A stretch of DNA of 64,000 nt from Selaginella moellendorffii (lineage: Eukaryota; Streptophyta; Lycopodiopsida; Selaginellales; Selaginellaceae). Positions 45,429 through 53,153 of the stretch are shown here, one piece after another. The DNA lies in contig NW_003314271.1 of NCBI RefSeq assembly GCF_000143415.4, positions 2,039,883 through 2,103,882 of the forward strand. Reading direction: 5' to 3'. Position numbers and translations under genes: made by a program. Under the pieces are notes generated by a model that ran no database searches, was not told the origin of the DNA, and saw only the letters and a program-made list of their open reading frames with translations. The stretch's first letter is position 1. Each line of letters starts with the position of its first letter.

Positions 45429-45848
45429 GATGGCATGTATTTATTTAAAAATGTAACTTATTATGGCATGGGGTTCCATGCCATTGTATTAATATTAAAA
45501 GACAATTCTTTGAGAGGATTTGCATTATACTAGAAGTGTTACAGCATGTTATTGTAAGTCTACAAAGTTGTTTTATTAATAAGGGGAAAGTAAAGATTGA
45601 ATGGGGACTTGGGCTCCACCTAGACTCGGAGCAACTGAGCCAATATTAAAAAAGGATGGAAAGAAATTGGACGACGATGACAAGGAGAAGAGAGAGGTGA
45701 AGTAGTGGCAGGGGGAGGAGAAGTGATTGAGTAGACATTTCCTTGTTTAAAATAAAATGGCATGTGCCTCAATGCAGTTGAATTTTGTTATATTTATATA
45801 CTATATAAAGGTTTGGAAACCTTATTTTACAAGTGGGATAATGACAAT
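45429..45848. other. 3' arm of element B
   Basis: AT-rich, non-coding. It contains palindrome copies at 45462-45485 (good) and 45756-45779 (weak), and presumably the polyadenylation region of gene 2. Confidence 0.5.
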
Positions 45849-45872
45849 TCCCACTTTAACGAAATAGAGCTT
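45849..45872 (-). repeat. Right terminal inverted repeat of element B
   Basis: Exact reverse complement of 37449-37472, followed by ATCT. Confidence 0.95.
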
Positions 45873-45876
45873 ATCT

Positions 45877-46190
45877 GCAGTCTTTTGTTTTTTCTTCCAC
45901 TTCTCTTAATGCTTTAGCTTGCGTATGAGAGTCTCTAGCAAGGCATTGGTCTGTGCCAACTGTCCTTCTAGAACGTCCAATCGAGCCTTGGACAACCGAA
46001 CCTCACCACCGGACTCCTGTTTAGAAGTTTCCTCATTGAAGTCCTCCTCATGCAAGGATTCCTCATCCATAGCCTATTGTTCGACCGGAGGCTCTAGTTC
46101 TAGAGGAGGTTTTGTCTCTGCCTTGGTTCGTTTACGCCCTCCCTTCGCCATCTCCTAGCAATTCGCCTTTATCTTTTGCTAGAACTGAAG
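45877..46190 (-). pseudogene. Gag N-terminal part of the second chromovirus internal region
   Basis: Continuation of the gag interrupted at 37444, with the coiled-coil segment and SLHEEDFNE-type acidic sequence. It lies just inside the right LTR; the primer-binding site (ATTGGTATTGGAG) is at ~46197-46210. Confidence 0.7.
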
Positions 46191-46210
46191 AAAAATCTCC
46201 AATACCAAAT

Positions 46211-48007
46211 TGTAAGCCACAAATTTTTCCTTCCCAATTTGCCAGCTTACCATGTCTATTCGACCAACACTGTCTTGGCCTTAGTTAGTTTCCCTTGCCA
46301 AGGTTCCTGCCTATTGTACCAGCTCCTACTTGATCCTACTTAGTTTCAACTACTCACTGCATGAGCAATGGAGTGTTAGCCATCCATCCACAGATACCCA
46401 AATCTCTCCCAATCCCCCTCCCCGGGTTAGACTGAACTTAAGGTTCGACTACACTCCCCATAGGCATAAGCAGCCAAGCACACCAAGCCTCCAGGTTCCT
46501 AACATCCTTTGGTATAACAAGACTTGATCATGGGACCCTCTAAATCCCAAGCCTTGTGTAGCACACCTTATCTCTCTCCCCTTAAACCAACTGGAAAAGG
46601 GGCAATTGTTTGATGAGAGAGCCCTTAGTGGCTATTTTATCCCCATTTATCCCCCAAGGTTCCAAGGATCCACGGTGACAGTATATCCAAATTTCATTCC
46701 ATGATCACATGCGCTGCACTCACCCCCTCTTTAAAGATGTCAATGTCCTCATTGACTATTAGCTAACAACCCTTATTGAGCCAAGAGGAACGAGCACTTC
46801 CATTTTCGCACTAAATCTACCAATCCTTCCATTGTGTAGATCAGCTATTCCATGTGAGGCAACTAGTCATCCACCCATACCGCAGTCCCACGGTGGATAC
46901 CTTCGTCCGTGGATACTCCACACAAGAGGAAGGACGTATGCATGGATGCCCAATACGTATGATTTCAAATTTAGGGCTAGGAATATACCTTGCTCAAGGG
47001 TATATTATGTTTTTAAATAGCCACTAATCAATGGGAATTGAACCCGTGCCATTTACTCTGATACTACATGTAGTGCACTTTATCTCTCTCCCCTTAAACC
47101 AATTAGAAAAGGGGCAATTACTTGATGAGAGAGCATTTAGTGGCTATTTTATCCCCATTTATCCCCCAACGTTCCAAGGATCCACGGTGACAGTATATCC
47201 AAATCTCATCCCATGATCACATATGTTAGACCTTGGGTGCAATACCTACTTCGTGACGTTGGGGGGGGGGGGAGGGGGGACACTGTGGCCTAATACCCCC
47301 CCCTCTTCCATCCCAAAGGGAGGGCCCAAGCCCCTAGGAAGGGCGAGGATTAATAAGCTGCAAGGTACTCAAGTGGGGCACCACTCCACATGAGCTGGGA
47401 GCACCACAGTCGGTTTCCCTTCCGGGAGTGGGAGTTACTTTTGAGCATTTCCTTGGGTGGCCCGTCTGACACCATGCTCACTCCCACCCAAGGCCCCTTG
47501 GCCCTAGTCTCAACCTCAAGTCAGTTTGGAAGCACCACTGGAGAGTTCTTTCAAGACTGGTTCTTGGACCTCATTATCCCTACTATACTTTTGGAAACCC
47601 CCTACAGCTCCCCCCCCCCAAGGAGACACACGCTTTGGGCTTTCACCCTCAACTTGTATTAGTACTCGGTCTTGGACTTGGACTTGATCTCAGACTCGAC
47701 CTCGGACTCAATTTCAGACTCGATCTTGGACTCGACCTCGAACCTGATCTAGGACTCGACCTCGGACTCGACCTTGGACTCGGTCTCGGACCCGATCTTA
47801 GATCTCGGACTCTGTCTCAAACTCAGTCTTTGAACTCGGTCTCGAACTCGGCCTCAAACTCGATTCGGACTCTATCTCAAACTCGGTCTCTAAGTCAGTG
47901 TTGGACTCAATCTCCGACTTGGTCCCATTCGATGAATTCTTTATCATTTCGGTTTTGCTTTTGGGGATCCTTTAGCCTACGACACCTCGGGGAGTGGGTT
48001 CCTTACA
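46211..48007 (-). repeat. Right (5') LTR of the chromovirus complex, interrupted by TRIM copy 3
   Basis: TGTAAGCC at 46211 to CCTTACA at 48007. Without the TRIM it is about 1.12 kb, as in copy 1. The right flank is GTCAA. Minisatellite of TCTCGGACTC-like units at 47660-47930. Confidence 0.85.
46557..47230 (-). mobile_element. TRIM copy 3 (TGTAGCGC family), complete
   Basis: LTRs 46557-46718 and 47069-47230, both 162 bp, flanked by CCTTG (46552-46556 and 47231-47235). The interrupted host reads AAGCCTTGGGTGCAAT at 9520-9535, confirming the insertion. On the minus strand the LTR is followed by a primer-binding-like TAGTATCAGAG and then GGCACGGGTTCAATTCCCA, a tRNA T-arm-like stretch. Confidence 0.92.
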
Positions 48008-48012
48008 GTCAA

Positions 48013-49535
48013 TACAATTGCTAACTAGCAAATGCACGAATGCCAATAACACAAAGTCATAGCCAAATCATCAACACCATCTTCATCAAGACTAATGAAA
48101 CTTAATATCAATCCTACGAAGAGACATCTCATTTCATTTGCATCTCAACATCAACAATGTTAATAACAGGGCATCACTTCAATGCTATCAACACCATAAC
48201 AAAGCTAGAAGAAAGCAAGAGTGACACATAGCGTATCACCACTCAAAGCTCTTTAGCAACCAAGCTAACCAAGTATCTGAGACCAATTCTCCAATAAAAC
48301 TCAGTTGCAGATAACACATCATCAAGGAGTGACTCACCACATCCAAGACTCAATAAAATCCAACACTACGAACTAAACGCAACCAAATGACATCGATAGA
48401 GATAGAGTCAAAATGCCAATATGGAAAATCCATGTAAGTTTAACGACACAAACCTTTGCAACACCATTCGGTAAAGCAAACTCATCACTACTAAATCTTC
48501 ATCGAGTGAAGCAAGTGTCAAAAGTCCTTGACAAAGGCTACAAGCAATTACTAGTTGCAAAGTAACTAACAATCACCCTTCAACTTGCCTTCACAAGACC
48601 CAAACACTAAACTCATGCCATCGAGTTGTATACTTGTCCAACATGAACGTAATACTTCAGCACGAGATAAAGGTTCATGGATAAGCACGAACTAAATGAC
48701 TACTTGAATCCAACTCAACTGCAATAAGCTTATTAACATGTCTAACCAATAGCTCTGAGCATGCCTTGAAGAGGCTAGTTATGCATGACCAACACTTAGT
48801 CAAAACTAAAGTGAAGACCACGAGATGGACTCATATCGGTACACAACTTCCTCATAGACAAAGCTATAGTACAAGTACTAACATCTCAACCTCAAACAAC
48901 TAAATTGAACATCACCATCTTCAATCAAGGCACAGGGCTACCAAGACTAAGTCAAGATCAGTGAAAGCTCACTACTCTTATGAAGTCTAACAAAATGCAA
49001 TGTGCAACCTGCTGCCAAGCATAATGTTACAAAAGAAAGGCACAAGGGTCACCTTTCTAGAAAAATGTAATGGCCACTTTTTTACACCAACTCTAGACTC
49101 TATCTAATTCAATTGCCTTAGCCACAAAAGTCAACATCTCTTTCGAGCTGCATCATACAAACTACCTACTAAGGTTTAGGCTAACTGAAGTCAACTCCAA
49201 CCCTTTCACTAATTTATACTAGCTTACGAAAATAGAATGGTTTTTGAGCAAAATGATTAATAGATCAGCCATTGGAAAAGTTTAAGAAAATTTATGGAAA
49301 AATTTCCATCCTAGAAAAAGAATGACTATCAGTCCAAAAATGCAAACTTTCAAGATTCAACCAGCTTCCTCCTACCAACAACTTTATATAAGTTCACCTC
49401 AACACAAATTCTTATGACCCATAGTATGTCTAAGTATCAAACATCTTTGCCCATACTTCTGACATTCAACACCGATATCCACAAAATGCAAAATGAACAT
49501 CTAAAACTTGATCACAAAGACCATATTTTCAGATA
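48013..49535. other. AT-rich non-coding region
   Basis: No gene, array or RNA is recognisable. Same style as 7296-9176 and 59694-60423; probably one old non-coding element split by later insertions. Confidence 0.4.
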
Positions 49536-49544
49536 TCCACATTG

Positions 49545-49589
49545 GGGATGGTCCAAAGTTGAGTTGAGCTCATGAGTTGAGCTCAATTT
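49545..49589 (+). repeat. Left terminal inverted repeat of element C
   Basis: 45 bp pairing with 59623-59684 in reverse complement, with mismatches and one missing GAGCTC-containing unit. Confidence 0.8.
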
Positions 49590-49952
49590 AGCTCAAGTCA
49601 ATGCTAGTCAACATAGTCAACCATAAGTTTTATAAGGAAATATTAAGTCAGAAAAATGTTATTCTTTGGTGAACTTGAAATTTATGAGTTTAAGTATCAA
49701 TGGTTCAGAGAGATTTTTATTTTTTGAATCTTTCTAATGCAGTTTATATAATTTCTAGAATTAGAAGTTTGTCTGAACCCATAGAAATTTTTGGGCTTTA
49801 TTGGTCCCAAATAAAATGGGAATATTGAAGTTCGAATGAACCGGAAAATTTCTATTGTCCATTTCAACATTTTAACATTTCAACAATTGACCAGAAATAT
49901 ATAAATAATTCGAAACACTGATTCACTCGTTCATTCTTTAGGGTTTACAGAG

Positions 49953-50201
49953 ATGGGAAGCAAGGAAGAAGACAAAAAATCTGTAAGTAGTTCTAGCATA
50001 CAGAAATGTGAGAATGTGAATTTTGTTTCACTACCACAATCTCTATATTACACGCCTGGTCCTTATTACCCATTCGGGAATGTGGAGACCACTATCACTA
50101 TTGATAAAAATGCTCCTGTTACTTCCGAAACAACAATCCAGAGCAAGAGAAAAGAAGAAATGGACAGCACAGCGGAAAGCACTAATAAATCCACTCTATA
50201 A
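49953..50201 (+). CDS. Small SLP/YYTPG protein of element C (homologue of 93-350)
   Basis: 82 residues from the ATG at 49953. It shares with the element A protein the blocks SLP..LYYTPG, NAPVTSETTIQSK and STAEST. The upstream TTTAGGGT context is also shared just before the start. No known domain; hydrophilic and probably disordered. It is the first gene inside the left TIR. Open and intact, unlike most genes in the window. Function unknown. Confidence 0.65.
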   Translation: MGSKEEDKKSVSSSSIQKCENVNFVSLPQSLYYTPGPYYPFGNVETTITIDKNAPVTSETTIQSKRKEEMDSTAESTNKSTL

Positions 50202-50642
50202 ACCTTTCAATGGCTTTTGTAATCCACTAAAATATTATAAAAAAATGTAAGTTTTTTATATATATCTTATTCCTTTTGATATGTTTTGTCTTTGCAAAGA
50301 TATATGATGTAGACAAATCAAAGAATTAAATCTATATATGATTTTGGGATTGAAAGGTAATCTTGCAAAAAGGCATACTTGCGTGCTTGTGTATATTCGC
50401 TATTATTATATATGGCAGGCCAACTATATAAAATAAGGCTACATATTAATTATATGCTAGTTTTTAGCTTCTAAAACCCTATAGCCACTTGTTTCTCATA
50501 GTAGGTTGTAATTACTAAGACTGACAATTATCATTCACTATAATGTCATGTCATAATAAAACATCATTCCCGAGATTGAAATATAGTATATTAATGAGAG
50601 AATTCTTATTGCTAGGAAGTTTAATTCTTCTTGTGTGTTGCA

Positions 50643-51197
50643 ATGGTTAGGAAGAAGTTTACTTTTGGTCCTGAAGGCCTCTCATATGAGTCTCCACCTC
50701 CATCTCCAATCTCAACCAATAATCCACCTTCACCTCTACGCAACAATCCTCCTTTTCATTTTGAGAGCTGTTGTGAGGCTCTTCCATTTGCGACCTCGAG
50801 TGCAACTGAACAAAAACTCCTTCCTTATGATGTTGTTAAAAAAGTTGGATTGCCTCCAATGCTTCAAGAGCGATGTCAATATTTTCTTCAAGATCTTGCT
50901 CCAGATATGGCAGGGGAGCTTAATGTAGATACATACTATCTTCAGTGTCCTATATGCAACTTTTATTTAAACAAGACAGATGGTTGCATGGGTTTGGTAA
51001 ATTTTATTGAGCATTGTCGCAAATGCCCAAGAGCGGGTTTGGAAGGTGTGCACGCGTGGATGTATAAGAAAATCAAGAAAGAATTAAAAACACACAGCTA
51101 TTATGATTTCATGGTGGAGAACAATATTCCATTGGTGAACACTGCATCAGTAAGTGCTGAATATGGGATATTTAGGCCACCCTTTAATGTAATGTGA
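50643..51197 (+). CDS. Cys/His protein 1 of element C (unknown, zinc-binding likely)
   Basis: 184 residues from the ATG at 50643 (MVRKKFTFGPEG). Ser/Pro-rich N-terminus (YESPPPSP), a conserved segment MLQERCQYFLQDLAPDM, then a Cys/His cluster: LQCPICNFYLNKTDGCMG followed ~10 residues later by EHCRKCP, a CxxC..C..HCxxC pattern that would bind zinc. A basic stretch YKKIKKELK comes next. No family recognised. It is paralogous to the next gene, and the pair sit between the small protein and the minus-strand genes. Confidence 0.55.
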   Translation: MVRKKFTFGPEGLSYESPPPSPISTNNPPSPLRNNPPFHFESCCEALPFATSSATEQKLLPYDVVKKVGLPPMLQERCQYFLQDLAPDMAGELNVDTYYLQCPICNFYLNKTDGCMGLVNFIEHCRKCPRAGLEGVHAWMYKKIKKELKTHSYYDFMVENNIPLVNTASVSAEYGIFRPPFNVM

Positions 51198-51455
51198 AAG
51201 TCATGCATAGTTTTTTCAAAAGGTTAATTCTTTATGAGTAAAGTGGAGAATCTTATATTTTTGAGAATGATATTATTCTAGCATGTATAAAGATATTATT
51301 ATATATACAAGTGGTTCTGACACTGTTATAATTCTGAAGTCCCATTTTTGAGACTGACAATTTAAACTTTCAAGAACCCCTAGATCTTTTCTTAGTATAA
51401 ATACCAACAAGGGATGCTTTCAACATTGAAATTTCAGTTTGTTTAGAGTGTAGGA

Positions 51456-51998
51456 ATGGCTAGGGAAAATGCTATTGCTACTCGCACTTGGCCCCCATGC
51501 ATCTCATATGAGTCTCCACTTCCGTCTCCAACTTCTACCAACATTCCACCCTTCCCTCCATACATCAATCGTTGTGAGGCCTTTTCTTTTGTAGCCCCAA
51601 GTGTGACTGAACAAGAGATCCCTCTTCTAGATAATGTTCCAGATGTTGCTACTAAAGATGGATTGCCTCATGTGCTTCAAGAGCGATGCCAGATGTTTCT
51701 TCAAGATCTTGCTCCCGATATGGTTGAAACTTTTGAAAGAATGAACACATATTATCTCCAGTGTCCCATCTGCTACTTTTATTTAGATAAAACGGAAGGC
51801 TGTATGGGTTTAGAAACTTTTCTAGAACACTGTCACAACTGCCCAAGAACTAGTGTGGAAGGTGTGCATAAATGGATGTATAAGAAAATCAAGAAAGAGT
51901 TAAGAACACACAATCATTATCATTTCACTGTCAGTGTCACAATCATTATCACATTGACATGTGACACATCTTTCTCATTGCATTCAATTGTCTTTTAA
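51456..51998 (+). CDS. Cys/His protein 2 of element C (paralogue of protein 1)
   Basis: 180 residues from the ATG at 51456. It matches protein 1 through YESPLPSP, VLQERCQMFLQDLAPDM, LQCPICYFYLDKTEGCMG, EHCHNCP and WMYKKIKKELRTH, then ends differently (a short hydrophobic tail). A tandem duplicate that has diverged but kept every Cys and His of the putative zinc site, which argues for selection on that site. Confidence 0.55.
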   Translation: MARENAIATRTWPPCISYESPLPSPTSTNIPPFPPYINRCEAFSFVAPSVTEQEIPLLDNVPDVATKDGLPHVLQERCQMFLQDLAPDMVETFERMNTYYLQCPICYFYLDKTEGCMGLETFLEHCHNCPRTSVEGVHKWMYKKIKKELRTHNHYHFTVSVTIIITLTCDTSFSLHSIVF

Positions 51999-52129
51999 TG
52001 TATCATTAATAAATAGATTTTTCATACCACTCCTCAATTTACATATTGCATATGATGTGCCATGCATACCTAGGAAGACTTCTAGAAAACTAAATATATA
52101 TTATTTATAAGTTTTTAAAACATCATAAA

Positions 52130-53144
52130 TTACCTCCTAGAAGCAACTGATAGAGAAGGACGAAAACCTCGAAGACGGCGTTTGAAGAACTCATGTTCTT
52201 CAATCGCAAACACCGATCTACCAGAGTCACGTGCTGCTTCGACCATCGAACCACTACCTGCTGTGCAATCGATGACAACACCTCTAGTTGGGCAATAAAG
52301 CTCAAGTAGGACATGCATCGCCGATGGAGATCGGAACCGATACCCAGACAATGTGTTGCAGATGTCGTCGTCTATGAGATTTGGTATGATGTCAGTAAAG
52401 CTGTCATACCCTGGCAAAACCCTTGCAGCACACTCGCTATCACGAAAACCGTCATTTTCTTTTCTGCAAAACACATGGTAGGTCCACATCATAACCTGAA
52501 TAATAAAACTTTAGAGACAACCAAAACAGAAAATGATTTCTTACCTTCTCTGGCATGCCTAGGACACCTTTGGTCTCAACCCCAACACTATCCATGATGC
52601 ATCCGGAAGAGAACCTCTTGAAGTTGACTCGACTTGCATACCTCATAAGGCAGGACATCCAATGGGGGTCATTCGGGAGAATGAAGGCAACTTGACCGGT
52701 TGTGTGAAGGAGAATTGCTGCCAAAAGGAATGCATCCTTCAAGTGGTCTTTAGTCAGGTTGTTCCAGCTTGGGACATCACCATTAGCGTCTAGAAGACCA
52801 TCTGGCATGTCAAAGAGCATGAAGTTTGTGCTCTTGAGCAGTCGCCTATGGATCTTCTGACAAAAGCGCTCCCACTTTTGCTGGATAGCCATATTCTCAG
52901 CATCCTCCTCAAAAGATGCCATCAATGAACTATAGGAGCCAATAAAGATCCCAACTTCACCACGGAATGCCACTGGAGATACAGGGCGAATCTAGGGGGA
53001 GAAGACAAAGATAAGATGTGAATTTAAGAAAAATTTACATACCGTCATGTGGCGTGTGGTAGATGTAAGTTCCTCCAAGTCCTCTTCTCGAGCATCAAGA
53101 CGAGCTAGAATGAAGTTACTCCCGACAGTTTTTGCTGCAACCAT
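52130..53144 (-). CDS. Beta-class DNA amino-methyltransferase of element C
   Basis: Minus strand. Exons 53153-53043, 52991-52545 and 52496-52130 (boundaries within a base or so), with introns of about 50 bp. Start ATG at 53144, or continuous with the upstream ParB-like gene. Motif IV comes first (STNFMLFDMPDGLL, DMPD in place of DPPY) and the SAM-binding motif I is C-terminal (GVVIDCTAGSGSMVEAA, then SGRSVFAIEEHEF). That order is typical of beta-class N6-adenine or N4-cytosine methyltransferases. The segment before motif I has SGYRFRSPSAMHVLLELY. About 304 residues. Key residues look intact apart from the variant motif IV. A likely role is marking DNA of the element or its target; this is inferred. 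Confidence 0.65.
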
Positions 53145-53153
53145 TTTGAGGAA

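Larger units (their letters stand above)
37675..45779. repeat. Dispersed palindrome family of element B (about 18 copies)
   Basis: Consensus arms ATGGCRTG and CAYGCCAT around a ~6-base GC-rich centre, often with A and T added at the outer ends. Copies start at 37675 (weak), 37961, 38049, 38727, 38806, 38965, 39100, 39876, 39953, 40013, 41290, 42764, 42906, 43097, 44312, 44387, 45462 and 45756 (weak). Element A adds 357, 446 and 765. Seven lie in introns, two in exons, the rest in arms and 3' region. Where one arm has CGTG the other usually has CACG, and CATG pairs with CATG, so the arms partly co-vary. None was noticed outside A and B. Confidence 0.85.
37449..45872 (+). mobile_element. Element B: complete 8.4-kb TIR element with ParB/methyltransferase-like and HAD genes
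   Basis: Perfect 24-bp inverted ends (37449-37472 and 45849-45872, starting AAGCTCTATTTCG), flanked by ATCT on both sides (37445-37448 and 45873-45876). Removing the element and one ATCT restores a gag sequence that aligns without gaps to copy 1 (4330-4365), which fixes the boundaries and the 4-bp duplication. Inside are a non-coding left arm (37.5-39.8 kb), two plus-strand genes (39849-43628 and 43750-45428), and about 18 copies of a short palindrome. No known transposase motif was seen, so the superfamily is unassigned. Confidence 0.9.
9182..48007 (-). mobile_element. Chromovirus complex: LTR-int-LTR-int-LTR with nested insertions
   Basis: The left LTR starts at 9182 directly after GTCAA (9177-9181), and the right LTR ends at 48007 directly before GTCAA (48008-48012). 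That matches a 5-bp target duplication around the whole block. A third LTR lies between them (25363-26279, continuing at 35450-35607). The first internal region is at 10263-14514 plus 25187-25345; the second (35608-37448 plus 45877-46190) starts inside RT, so it is 3'-truncated. Everything else between is nested: TRIMs, Cassandra elements, a Tat-like element, a 7.6-kb LARD and element B. The five-base match could be chance (about 1 in 1000), but the matching AT-rich DNA on both sides agrees with it. Confidence 0.6.

Noticed and set aside
37675-45779. A CRISPR array
   Set aside because: Repeats are palindromes at irregular spacings of 60 bp to 1.5 kb with no uniform spacers or cas genes, in a plant-type genome.
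37449-45872. A 2-bp TA target duplication for element B
   Set aside because: It would add 4 bp to the restored gag; the 4-bp ATCT model restores a gapless alignment to copy 1.
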